Under the pieces are notes generated by a model that did not search any database, was not told where the DNA came from, and saw nothing but the letters and a program-made list of their open reading frames with translations. From assembly GCF_042651425.1 (NCBI RefSeq), contig NZ_JBHSCW010000001.1, positions 758,134 to 822,133 of the forward strand: 64,000 nt of DNA. The letters are read 5' to 3'. Within the stretch, counting starts at the first letter, position 1. Each line of letters begins with the position of its first letter. The position numbers were made by a program, and so were the translations under genes. Below, piece after piece: positions 20,601-29,160 of the stretch. Source of the DNA: Fodinicurvata halophila. Its GTDB lineage: Bacteria > Pseudomonadota > Alphaproteobacteria > Kiloniellales > DSM-21159.

Positions 20601-21101
20601 CTCAACCGCGAGGGCCGCGAACGCCTGCTGACGGCCTTCGAACAGGTGAACCACCATTTCACCCGGCTGTTCACCCGACTGTTCGGCGGCGGCGAGGCGC
20701 ACCTTCGGCTGACCGAGGCGGAGGATCCCCTGGATGCCGGCCTGGAGATCATGGCCAGCCCGCCCGGCAAGCGCCTGCAGGTCATGTCCCTGCTCTCGGG
20801 CGGTGAACAGGCGCTCACCGCGCTGGCCGTGCTCTTCGCCGTCTTCCTGACCAATCCCGCACCGATCTGCATCCTCGACGAGGTGGACGCCCCGCTGGAC
20901 GATTCCAACGTCGACCGGTTCTGCGATCTGGTGGACGAGCTGGCGCACAGCCTGCAGACCCGGTTTCTCCTGGTAACCCACCACCGCCTCACAATGGCGC
21001 GCGTCGATCGCCTGTTCGGCGTCACCATGGGCGAGCGCGGCGTCAGCCAGCTTGTCTCCGTGGACATGGAAGAGGCCGAAGCCCTGCGCGAAACCGCATA
21101 G
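17613..21101 (+). CDS. smc: Chromosome segregation protein SMC
   Basis: An 1162-residue SMC ATPase for chromosome organisation. Head N-terminus: LRLSGFKSFVDSTELLIEPG and Walker A GPNGCGKSNLVEAL; first coiled coil about 170-500; hinge about 505-650; second coil to about 1000; C-terminal head with signature LLSGGEQALTALAVLFAV and Walker B ICILDEVDAPLDDSN. The start is TTG 17613 (VQFVRLRL follows); no ATG or GTG in frame fits the conserved N-terminus, and GAGAGG lies about 12 nt upstream. The coil regions are very rich in Glu, Ala and Arg. Confidence 0.96.
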   Translation: MVQFVRLRLSGFKSFVDSTELLIEPGTTAIVGPNGCGKSNLVEALRWVMGETSAKRLRGGEMDDVIFGGSANRPPRNLAEVGLSLDNRDRTAPASLNDQDELEIVRRIERDKGSTYRVNGREVRARDVQLLFADAASGAQSTAIVSQGRVGALINAKPTDRRMLLEEAAGISGLHSRRHEAELRLKAAEANLERLDDVAGTMESQLQSLRKQARQATRYRNIAEQLRRQEALLLHLEWLEARAQDERAREALKAAKTTVEDLTEQAAAAAREQAAAANALPELRQQEAAASAALQRLVSERDTLQDEETRVTEARSQAEARLAQIDSDLKRAQSLSEDAAEARTRLDEEQNRLQKAGQGDDEARQEAIARRDALAAELTAREEEIAAQAEAIANDEARRSTLERRLADMAERHRRLEERIAQQSDEERDLRAQRPAQEAMDHAAADLKAAEDESERLQQALEQATATISDLRQKREEVGERHREQAAVCTRLETERSTLTKLLESGAGEGGPPLADSLTVERGYEAALGAALGDDLEAPLIGESDPEGSETPPLFWSALPDYDSAPDLPEGCTPLSHYVGGTAALTRRLSQTGLVDSVEQARRLQPRLAPGQRLVTHDGDLWRWDGYTARAEAPTASAQRLAQRNRLSELEGELEEADHARTAIEQEDANLKAELQTAEQQERETREAQKSNQKTLESARETQARLERESTALASKLEALQGTIAGLEEEKAELLASLEEVRSEQAGLPDTSAARADMEEARRNLTELRNRHNEADAELGRLTREARERKERLDAIERERASWERRAAESDQHKQELEARKEAARQEIEELSARPEEIAQHREALAEKIGEAEEAQRAAADALASGETRQREADTALKRAEQAVSEARETRVRAEASVEQAEQALDSHARRVRERLECVPDALLEQAGLMPDQELPRQEEVAAKVERLRGERERMGPVNLRAEAEAEELSERLEEIGREREDLTAAIARLRQGISSLNREGRERLLTAFEQVNHHFTRLFTRLFGGGEAHLRLTEAEDPLDAGLEIMASPPGKRLQVMSLLSGGEQALTALAVLFAVFLTNPAPICILDEVDAPLDDSNVDRFCDLVDELAHSLQTRFLLVTHHRLTMARVDRLFGVTMGERGVSQLVSVDMEEAEALRETA

Positions 21102-21167
21102 AACGGCAGCTTCACGGGCCGTTCCGGCCGCCTCGGCCACCCTCGGCAAAGGCCCGGGGATTGAGCC

Positions 21168-21196
21168 TTGACGGGAGGGGGGTCCCTCCGTATGGT
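21168..21196 (+). promoter_or_regulatory. Putative sigma-70 promoter of the ATP synthase Fo genes
   Basis: TTGACG (21168-21173), 17-nt spacer, TATGGT (21191-21196), about 100 nt before atpI. The spacer contains GGAGGG..TCCCTCC, an inverted repeat that could be an operator or a hairpin. Confidence 0.6.
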
Positions 21197-21296
21197 TCGC
21201 CCGCCTTCCGGCACGTCGGGGCGACAGGAGGGGGAAACACGGCCGGCACGGGGCTCCAGTTTCATCGGGTCACAGTCCGATTAAGGAGACAGCTTG

Positions 21297-21638
21297 ATGT
21301 CGGGTCGCGACAAACCCTCACCGTTCGAATCACTGGACAAGCGCTTGAAAGCGGTCCGGGACCGGCGACGCAAGAGCGAAGGCAAGGGTTCTCCGGCACG
21401 CGGGGGCGGCAGCAGCGGCCTCGGTGTCGGCATGCGGATGGCAACGGAGATCGTCGCCTCGATCGGCGTCGGCGTTGCGATTGGACTGTTTTTGGACGCA
21501 CAGCTGGGCACCAAGCCCTGGCTGATGCTCCTGTTTCTGCTGCTTGGAACGGCCGCCGCGTTCTATAACGTGGTGCGCGTTGCCAAGGAGATGGAGCGCA
21601 GGAGCAAGGAAGATAGGGACAAATCCCGGTCGGAGTGA
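21297..21638 (+). CDS. atpI: ATP synthase-associated protein AtpI (AtpZ/AtpI family)
   Basis: A 113-residue small membrane protein: charged cytoplasmic N-terminus (DKRLKAVRDRRRKSEGKG), two transmembrane helices around residues 48-68 and 74-94 (IVASIGVGVAIGLFLD and PWLMLLFLLLGTAAAFYNV). AtpI proteins assist assembly of the c-ring. ATG 21297 has AAGGAG 8 nt upstream; an adjacent TTG at 21294 is less likely. First gene of the Fo operon. Confidence 0.9.
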   Translation: MSGRDKPSPFESLDKRLKAVRDRRRKSEGKGSPARGGGSSGLGVGMRMATEIVASIGVGVAIGLFLDAQLGTKPWLMLLFLLLGTAAAFYNVVRVAKEMERRSKEDRDKSRSE

Positions 21639-21666
21639 CGGCCGAGTATAGACCGCGAGGGGCAAG

Positions 21667-22422
21667 GTGGCGACGCAGGATACGCAGGACGGCGGTTTTC
21701 CCGTAGATCCGCTTCATCAATTCGAGATCACCCCGCTGATCCCGATCAACATCGGCGGACTCGACCTGTCTTTCACCAATTCGGCGCTGTGGATGCTGAT
21801 CACCGTGGGGGTCGTCAGCGCCTTCATGATCTTCGCAATGCGGCACCATGAACTGGTCCCGGGCCGGCTGCAGAACTGCGCCGAACTGCTCTACGAGATC
21901 ATCGCCAACATGGTGCGAGACAACGTGGGCAGCGAGGGACGGCAGTACTTCCCCTTCATCTTCACGCTGTTCCTCTTCGTGCTCTTCGGCAACACCCTGG
22001 GGATGATCCCCTCGTCCTTTACCTTCACGAGCCATATCGCCGTGACCTTCGCGATGGCGATCGTCATCTTCATTGCCGTGACCGTCATCGGCTTCATGCG
22101 CCACGGGCTGGGCTATTGCCGCATGTTCTTCCCGCACGGCGCACCGGCGTGGACGGCCGTCATCCTGGTCCCGATCGAGCTCATCTCCTATCTCTCACGG
22201 CCGATCAGCCTGTCGATGCGTCTGTTCGCCAACATGATGGCCGGGCACATCCTGCTGAAGGTCTTTGCCGGCTTCGTCCTGCTGATGGGCGTTGCGGGCG
22301 TGGTCCCGCTGGCGGCCCTGCTGGGCATCACCGCGCTGGAATTCCTGGTGGCGGTCCTGCAGGCCTACATCTTCACCATTCTGACCTGCGTCTATCTGCA
22401 TGACGCCATCCACATGCATTGA
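21667..22422 (+). CDS. atpB: ATP synthase Fo subunit a
   Basis: Subunit a (251 residues) forms the proton half-channels. Start is GTG 21667 (ATQDTQDGG). Several transmembrane helices are visible; the key helix LISYLSRPISLSMRLFANMMAG holds the essential arginine in SMRLFANM, and LEFLVAVLQAYIFTILTCVYL is the last helix. Organised atpI-B-E-b'-b, the alphaproteobacterial split cluster. Confidence 0.97.
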   Translation: MATQDTQDGGFPVDPLHQFEITPLIPINIGGLDLSFTNSALWMLITVGVVSAFMIFAMRHHELVPGRLQNCAELLYEIIANMVRDNVGSEGRQYFPFIFTLFLFVLFGNTLGMIPSSFTFTSHIAVTFAMAIVIFIAVTVIGFMRHGLGYCRMFFPHGAPAWTAVILVPIELISYLSRPISLSMRLFANMMAGHILLKVFAGFVLLMGVAGVVPLAALLGITALEFLVAVLQAYIFTILTCVYLHDAIHMH

Positions 22423-22498
22423 ACGGCAGCGGACAGTCGGCAGGAACGGAAGCAAGTCACCCCTGATCCACACGCGGTTAATCCAAGGAGTGTAAAAA

Positions 22499-22723
22499 AT
22501 GGAACTCGAAGCAGCTAAGATGATCGGCGCCGGCCTGGCGACCCTGGGCATGATCGGTGCCGGCCTGGGTGTCGGCAACGTCTGGTCCAACTACTATGCG
22601 GCCATCGCCCGCAACCCGGCTGCCAAGGACGAGATCGGCGCCAACATCTGGATCGGCTTCGCCGTGACGGAAGCGATCGCGATCTTCTCGCTGGTTGTCT
22701 CCCTGCTGGTTCTGTTCGGCTAA
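22499..22723 (+). CDS. atpE: ATP synthase Fo subunit c
   Basis: The 74-residue hairpin protein of the rotary ring. Helix 1 (GAGLATLGMIGAGLGVG), polar loop with ARNPAAKDE, helix 2 with the essential carboxylate Glu58 in GFAVTEAIAIF. The ion site has no evident sodium signature, so proton coupling is likely. A stable hairpin lies just downstream (22735-22767). Confidence 0.97.
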   Translation: MELEAAKMIGAGLATLGMIGAGLGVGNVWSNYYAAIARNPAAKDEIGANIWIGFAVTEAIAIFSLVVSLLVLFG

Positions 22724-22734
22724 TACGTCCCACT

Positions 22735-22767
22735 GCCCCGGGCTGCCGTCCGGCGGCCCGCTGGGGC
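22735..22767 (+). other. Stable stem-loop after atpE
   Basis: GGGCTGCCG (22740-22748), TC loop, CGGCGGCCC (22751-22759) forms a nine-pair stem with one G-U, inside an outer GCCCC/GGGGC pair. No T run follows. A perfect palindrome GGTTCGAACC (22772-22781) comes next. It may protect or pause the transcript to favour high subunit c yield; that role is inference. Confidence 0.55.
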
Positions 22768-22801
22768 TTCAGGTTCGAACCAGACGACAGGATCCTTCGG
22801 T

Positions 22802-23389
22802 ATGGTCAAACTGCCCGCAGCGTTGCGTATCGCCGCACTCTCCGCCATCGCCTCCTGCCTTTCGGGAGCGGCGCTCGCGGCCGAGAACGGCGGTCTGCCG
22901 CAAATCAGTCAGGTCGGCACCTACGCCAGCCAAATCTTCTGGCTGTTCGTGACCTTCGGCCTCCTCTATGTCGTCATGTCCCGCGTGGCCCTGCCGCGCA
23001 TCGGCGACGTGGTCGAGGAACGCCGCGACAAGATCGACGACGACCTCATGCGTGCGGAGACCATTCGCAGCGAGGCCGAGGAGGTCCTGGCCGAATACGA
23101 GAAGGCTCTTTCCGTGGCTCGGGAAGAAGCCTCGGGTATCCTTCAGAAGGCCAGCGACGATGCCAAGGCGCACATGGACGAACGCCAGGAGGCGTTTGCC
23201 CAGAAGCTGGCCGAGCAGACCCGGGAAGCCGAGGAGCGGATCGACGCCGCGAAGACCGAGGCGCTCAAGGACGTGGCCTCCGTCGCCGCTGAAACGGCCA
23301 CCGCCGTCACCGGCAAGCTGGTGGGCTACACGCCCGACAGCAAAACGTCTGAAAAGGCCGTCCAGGCCGAGATGAAGGAGCATCTGTGA
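22802..23389 (+). CDS. atpG: ATP synthase Fo subunit b'
   Basis: A 195-residue b' peripheral-stalk subunit (AtpG/AtpX/AtpF2 naming). Residues 1-27 look like a cleavable signal or leading hydrophobic segment (LRIAALSAIASCLSGAALAA), the membrane helix is at 41-62 (ASQIFWLFVTFGLLYVVMSRVAL), and a long charged coil continues to the end. Its TGA overlaps the ATG of atpF (TGATG), indicating translational coupling. Confidence 0.93.
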   Translation: MVKLPAALRIAALSAIASCLSGAALAAENGGLPQISQVGTYASQIFWLFVTFGLLYVVMSRVALPRIGDVVEERRDKIDDDLMRAETIRSEAEEVLAEYEKALSVAREEASGILQKASDDAKAHMDERQEAFAQKLAEQTREAEERIDAAKTEALKDVASVAAETATAVTGKLVGYTPDSKTSEKAVQAEMKEHL

Positions 23390-23871
23390 TGTTTTCCAGC
23401 GAGTACACCTGGATCACGATCTCGCTGATCCTCTTCCTCGCAATTGCCGCCTGGAAGGGTCTGCGCCCGATGCTCGCCAAGCTTGATGCGCGCAGCGAGC
23501 GCATCCGCAAGGAGATCGAGGAGGCCCAGGCCCTGCGCGAGGAAGCGCAGAAGATGCTCGCCGACTACAAGCGCCGTCAGCGCGACGCGTTGAAGGAGGC
23601 CGAGGAGATCGTCGAGCATGCCAAGACCGAGGCCCAGCGTATCCGCCAGAATTCCGAGAAGGAGCTGGAGGAGACCCTGCAGCGCCGCGAGCAGATGACC
23701 ATGGACAAGATCCGCCAGGCCGAGGCGGATGCCATTGCCGAGGTCCGCAACCAGGCAGTGGACGTGGCCATTGCGGCCGCGGGCAAGATGATCTCGGAAA
23801 ACCTCGACAAGGACAGCAAGAAAGCGCTGACCGAAGAGTCCATCGAGACCGTCGGCAAGAAGCTGAACTGA
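23389..23871 (+). CDS. atpF: ATP synthase Fo subunit b
   Basis: A 160-residue b subunit with an N-terminal helix (YTWITISLILFLAIAAWKGL) and a long dimerising coil (ERIRKEIEEAQALREEAQKML...). Start ATG 23389 is coupled to the b' stop; AAGGAG lies 8 nt upstream. An in-frame GTG at 23386 is less likely. The F1 genes are not in the window; argG follows. Confidence 0.95.
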   Translation: MFSSEYTWITISLILFLAIAAWKGLRPMLAKLDARSERIRKEIEEAQALREEAQKMLADYKRRQRDALKEAEEIVEHAKTEAQRIRQNSEKELEETLQRREQMTMDKIRQAEADAIAEVRNQAVDVAIAAAGKMISENLDKDSKKALTEESIETVGKKLN

Positions 23872-23935
23872 GCCTGCGTTCGCCCGCCACACTGCGCGGC
23901 GAGCGGGCTCACTTCCCAGTCAGGAGCTGGCCCCC

Positions 23936-25153
<1,218 letters not shown>

Positions 25154-25172
25154 CGCGCCTTCCTCCGGAAGC

Positions 25173-25295
25173 AACTTAAACATTTTGCATAAGATCGTCG
25201 TCGCTAACCAAATACCCACCGACGAACTGCTGGCACTCTACCATAGTCGCTGGCAGAACGACGTCCACCATGTCTTCAAGGAATTCAAGTACTAA
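25173..25295 (+). pseudogene. Relic of the 3' end of a glutamate-cysteine ligase gene
   Basis: Read from 25173 to TAA 25293-25295 the frame gives NLNILHKIVVANQIPTDELL then ALYHSRWQNDVHHVFKEFKY. This aligns without gaps with the last 40 residues of the intact gshA at 27635-29002 (FLDVLREIVITGQTPADELL, ALYHGRWQGDVSHVFEEFKY): 26 of 40 identical by my count. There is no start and nothing upstream but argG, 20 nt away. It is on the opposite strand to gshA and more AT-rich, so it is more likely a diverged remnant than a recent duplication. Confidence 0.85.
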
Positions 25296-25476
25296 GCATT
25301 CTTTGAGGAACCGTGAGTGCCACTTCAGGAAATACTGGGACGCAAGTGCGAAAGCCTGCATGTGTTGCCTTACATGCGGCCAACACGCTATGATTACATA
25401 GAACTCGTGAGTACACCGGTATATAGTAACTTATGCCAAGTATTTATCCAGTTAGAACAGCAGGGGGCTATATCCC
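25296..25476. other. AT-rich gap between gshA relic and the BRCT gene
   Basis: About 180 bases with base composition unlike its surroundings. It holds a hairpin GCATGT-N8-ACATGC (25358-25377). A short open frame from 25317 has no recognisable content; I do not call it. Confidence 0.5.
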
Positions 25477-26403
25477 ATGGTGGGCGGAAGCGATATACGC
25501 CGGATTGAAGAGCGCGAACGAGAAGAACGCTACAATGCTTTCAACAAGTCTGCCAATGACAGAAAGCGTGTTCTTTATTGGATAGGATTCCTAGAGGGGG
25601 CTCTCTCATCCAGGCGCATAGAGGCTGGTGAACAGCCGGCCATCCTGGCTGAGTCGGAGAAATTTGCTGATTTCTTTGATGACCCGGATGCCTCTGACCT
25701 TGCGGAAGATATCCGTAGTCGTTGTTTCTCATCGGAAAAGGATATGATGACGCAACTCCGTGAGATCATCGCTGACAAAAGCAACGAACTCGGCAACGCA
25801 TCGACATCGAAAGAAACGGATGAGCTGAATATCTTTCTGGGTTTTTGCGCTGGAATCATTTGTGATGGGCGAGTGCTAGAATCGGAGGTTCGCGCACTGC
25901 GAAATCGCTTCATGAGGTCTGAACGCCTACGTGAAGAGGTTGCATTTTATCCTCTGTGCAAGGCGGTCGAAGAGGCCTTGGCCGATGATATGATCACTGA
26001 GGAAGAATCAGAGGATATCGAGGAGTGGCTAGGCCAGCTGGTAGGTGATGGGTATGCGGATACTGGGTTCACCAATATCGGCAATGTGGCAAAGCTTGAC
26101 GACCCCATCCTGGATCCCGAAACGATTGAGTTGAAGGATTCGGTCTTTGTCCTAACCGGACCAATGCGCATGGGGCCTCGGGCCTATATTGAGAAAGAGA
26201 TAAAACGCGCAGGCGGGACCATGGCGTCACGGGCTACCCGCAAGGTGGACTATGTAGTTATATCCTCCACGGCGTCACGGCATTGGAGAACGACGCATTT
26301 CGGCACCAAGATTGAGCGTGCACGGGAGTTGATAGAGGAGGGATGCAAACTTCGCTTTGTATCTGAAGTGGCTCTTGAGAAAGCTCTATCAGGCAAAGGT
26401 TAG
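25477..26403 (+). CDS. BRCT-domain protein with duplicated TerB-like helical repeats
   Basis: A 308-residue cytoplasmic protein in a notably AT-rich stretch. Residues 221-304 form a BRCT domain like that of bacterial DNA ligase (DSVFVLTGPMRMGPRAYIEK, IKRAGGTMASRATRKVDYVV, GTKIERARELIEEGCKLRFV). Before it are two similar helical units: residues 33-75 (LYWIGFLEGALSSRRIEAGE) and 117-192 (IFLGFCAGIICDGRVLESEV), the latter TerB-like with acidic DG..LES.V. There is no catalytic motif. The role is unknown; a BRCT module usually binds DNA ends or phosphoproteins. Codon use differs from flanking genes, suggesting transfer. Start ATG 25477 has GGGGG about 10 nt upstream. Confidence 0.8.
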   Translation: MVGGSDIRRIEEREREERYNAFNKSANDRKRVLYWIGFLEGALSSRRIEAGEQPAILAESEKFADFFDDPDASDLAEDIRSRCFSSEKDMMTQLREIIADKSNELGNASTSKETDELNIFLGFCAGIICDGRVLESEVRALRNRFMRSERLREEVAFYPLCKAVEEALADDMITEEESEDIEEWLGQLVGDGYADTGFTNIGNVAKLDDPILDPETIELKDSVFVLTGPMRMGPRAYIEKEIKRAGGTMASRATRKVDYVVISSTASRHWRTTHFGTKIERARELIEEGCKLRFVSEVALEKALSGKG

Positions 26404-26752
26404 GGGCATTCCGCGCTGGAAGAAAGCCAGTCATTTAGCCAAGAATGTGAAAAACTCGTTGCCGCCCCCTCATACATTTGTCAAATGGCGCGCGAATAAA
26501 TGGGTTGCCTCTGGCGCGCCTCTTGTCAGATGTGTTGTGGGACGCGGCAACAGGCTGGACCCAAGCACCTCTCGAGGGACTGCAGTGTCTTCTTGATCGG
26601 AACCTGGTCGTGAACAACGTTCCCGCCCAGGCTGCGCGGGCGGCATGTCTTTCCGATCGAGCGGCGCGTTTCAGGTAATGACTATGGATGGGGACCAGGT
26701 TCGGCCGCACTTACCCGTGCGGCAGGACTGGATCATAACCAGGGAGCGCGGC
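26404..26752. other. Gene-free gap before the SDR relic
   Basis: 349 bases. I see GGCGCGC (26487-26493) and GGCGCGCC (26513-26520) as a spaced repeat and AGGGAG just before the next ATG. No other gene or RNA is recognisable. Confidence 0.45.
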
Positions 26753-27488
26753 ATGAAGAGGTTCGCGGGAAAGGTCGCGCTGGTTACCGGCGGTCGCACA
26801 GGCATCGGCCAGGCCATCGCCCGCCGTCTGAGCGCCGAGCGTGCGCGTGTGCTGACGGCGCAACGAAGACAGGATGCAGAGTTCGAGGGGATTGTCGCGG
26901 ACTTCACCGAGCCTGCCTGTCCCGGCCAGGTTGTCGAAACGGTGATCGCGCGCGCCGGACAACTCGATGTGCTCGTCAACAACGTCGGGATGATTCAGGA
27001 AGCCAGAGTCGAGGAGATGAGCCTTGAGGACTGGCAACGCAGCCTCGCCCTGAACCTGACGGCGCCCTTTCTGACGATCCAGGCGGCCCTGCCGCATCTG
27101 CGCGATACGCGAGGGAGCATCGTGAATACCGGTTCGATCGAGGGGTTGCGCTCCAACCCGGAACACGCGGCCTACGCCGCCTCCAAGGCCGGGCTGCACG
27201 GACTGACGCGCGCTGTTGCAGTGGATCACGGAGCCGAAGGCGTCCGGTGCAATGCGGTCGCTCCTGGCTGGATCGATACCGACCTGAATCGCGACTTCAT
27301 CAAGGGCATGCATGATCCGGAAGGCGTTCCGCCGCGAGCTCGGCCGCATCCACCCGGTGGGGCGGACCGGAATGCCGGAGGAGGTTGCCACCCTCGTCGC
27401 CTTTCTCGCCGCCGAAGAAGCCGGCTTCATTACAGGACAGGTCTACACCGTGGATGGCGGGCGAACGACAAAGCTAAACCTTCCGTAA
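26753..27488 (+). pseudogene. Short-chain dehydrogenase/reductase interrupted by a one-base frameshift
   Basis: From ATG 26753 the protein is a normal SDR: cofactor motif TGGRTGIGQAIA, NNVG, catalytic Ser in IVNTGSIEG and Tyr-Lys in YAASKAG, then AVAPGWIDTDL. After DPE the frame is lost: one extra A at 27321-27322 sends it into an unrelated tail. Skipping one base restores AFRRELGRIHPVGRTGMPEE, VATLVAFLAAEEAGFITGQV and YTVDGG to TAA 27488, giving a full 244-residue protein. Either a real recent inactivation or a sequencing error. Substrate unknown. Confidence 0.85.
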
Positions 27489-27634
27489 GCACAACGCCAC
27501 CCATTTGACCGCTGCATGCAAGCGCCGGGGCAGAACTTGTGTGAGCTTTGGCTGTGCATCTTATCGGCAGCACGGTCTGCAATACTCTCCGGTAGGGTGC
27601 TGGGGCCTTTAGGATTACCTTTTCTCTCCGCCCT

Positions 27635-29002
27635 TCAGTACTTGAACTCCTCGAAGACGTGACTCACGTCGCCCTGCCAGCGGCCGTGGTAGAGGGCCAG
27701 CAGTTCGTCGGCGGGCGTCTGGCCGGTAATGACGATCTCGCGCAGCACGTCCAGGAAGATGCGCTCGTCCATGCCTTCGTCGTTCTGGCGGGCCCGCACG
27801 CGCAGGCCTTCCGAGGCGATCTCCAGCGCCCGGGTTGCCAGATCGCCCACCGTGCCCTGGCGGAAGGGCGTCTCCAGGGCCTGGCGCGGAACCTCGGCGC
27901 GCAGGTACTCGTGGTCCTCCAGCGTCCAGTCGCGCACCAGGTCCTCGGCGGCCGAGAGCGCCGTCTCGTCGTAGAGCAGGCCGACCCACAAGGCCGGCAG
28001 AGCGCACAGCCGCCGCCATGGCCCGCCGTCGGCCCCACGCATCTCCAGATAGCGCTTGAGGCGCACCTCGGGAAAGGCCGTGGTCATGTGGTCTTCCCAG
28101 TCGCTCATCAGGGGAAGCTCCCCGGGCAGGACCTCCAGGCGCCCCTCCATGAAGTCCCGGAAGGACAGGCCGCTGCAGTCGACGTACTTGCCATCGCGGT
28201 AGACGAAGTACATGGGCACGTCGAGCATGTAGTCCACGTAGCGCTCGTAGCCCATGCCGTCCTCGAAAACGAAGGGCAGGATGCCGCAGCGGTCCGGGTC
28301 GGTGTCGGTCCAGATGTGGCTGCGATAGCTCTTGAAGCCGTTGGGCTTGCCTTCAGTGAAGGGCGAGTTGGCGAACAGGGCCGTCGCCAGCGGCTGCAGG
28401 GCCAGGGACACCCGGAACTTGCGCACCAGGTCGCGTTCACTGGAAAAATCCAGGTTGGTCTGCACGGTGCAGGTGCGCAGCATCATGTCGAGGCCGAGGC
28501 TGCCCTTCTTGGGCATGTAGTCGGCCATGATCTTGTAGCGCCCCTTGGGCATCCAGTTCGTGTCCTCGCGCCGCCAGGTCGGCGCGAACCCCAGGCCCAG
28601 CATGCCGGCGTTCAGGGGATCGCAGACCTCCTTCACCTCCGCCAGGTGCGTGTTCACCTCGGAACAGGTCTGGTGCAGGTTCTCCACCGGCGCGCCCGAG
28701 AGCTCCAGCTGGCCGCCGGGCTCCAGCGTGATGTTGCAGCCGCCCTTCACCAGGGCCACCGGCTTGCCGTTCTCCTCGGCCGGCGTCCAGCCGAACTTCT
28801 CGGCCATGCCCTCCAGGATGGCACGAATCGAGGCCCTCCCTTCGTAGGGCAGGCTCTCGAGTGTCGTCCGCTCGAAACCGAACTTCTCGTGTTCCGTGCC
28901 GATTCGCCAATCGGCGGCGGGTTTGGCGCTCGTCTCCAGGTAGCGAACGAGCTGCTCCTTGCCGGTGATCGGATCACCCTTGGATTGTGGAGGGGCTGAC
29001 AT
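27635..29002 (-). CDS. gshA: Glutamate-cysteine ligase (plant/alphaproteobacterial type)
   Basis: First enzyme of glutathione synthesis, joining glutamate and cysteine with ATP. The 455-residue sequence is the type shared by alphaproteobacteria and plants: WRIGTEHEKFGF near the start, GGCNITLEPGGQLELSGAP, RCTVQTNLDF-like RTCTVQTNLDFSSE, and WTDTDPDRCGILPFVFED. I chose ATG 29002 (MSAPPQSKGD); a GTG at 29020 is possible and neither has a strong ribosome site. The 3' end of a homologue is repeated at 25173-25295. Confidence 0.95.
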   Translation of the reverse strand: MSAPPQSKGDPITGKEQLVRYLETSAKPAADWRIGTEHEKFGFERTTLESLPYEGRASIRAILEGMAEKFGWTPAEENGKPVALVKGGCNITLEPGGQLELSGAPVENLHQTCSEVNTHLAEVKEVCDPLNAGMLGLGFAPTWRREDTNWMPKGRYKIMADYMPKKGSLGLDMMLRTCTVQTNLDFSSERDLVRKFRVSLALQPLATALFANSPFTEGKPNGFKSYRSHIWTDTDPDRCGILPFVFEDGMGYERYVDYMLDVPMYFVYRDGKYVDCSGLSFRDFMEGRLEVLPGELPLMSDWEDHMTTAFPEVRLKRYLEMRGADGGPWRRLCALPALWVGLLYDETALSAAEDLVRDWTLEDHEYLRAEVPRQALETPFRQGTVGDLATRALEIASEGLRVRARQNDEGMDERIFLDVLREIVITGQTPADELLALYHGRWQGDVSHVFEEFKY

Positions 29003-29160
29003 GGAAAGCGGCAGACTCACTGAGCGGTGAACGGAAAGGCGATCGATGCGAACGCGAGCCGCATGCGGCAGGGCGGACCCGCGCTTTTGTCGCCTGCATC
29101 AGAGCGAGCCGGGGTCGATTTCGTCAAGCACCTTTGCCGCAGGGCAGCCACCCGCCTGCT

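Noticed and set aside
17631..21149. A 1172-codon open frame antisense to smc
   Set aside because: It mirrors smc codon by codon; high GC with strong third-position bias leaves the antisense frame open. No ribosome site, start or known domain.
25317..25508. Short open frame before the BRCT gene
   Set aside because: Overlaps the BRCT start, lies in AT-rich noise, no domain.
26600..26625. GGAAC...CGTT as an EcfG/sigma-T promoter
   Set aside because: Spacing is about 14 bases rather than 16-17; a similar GGAAC...GTT near 57160 fails for the same reason.
25173..29002. The gshA relic and gshA 3' end as attL/attR of an integrated element
   Set aside because: The copies are in inverted orientation, differ by about a third at protein level and no integrase is present.
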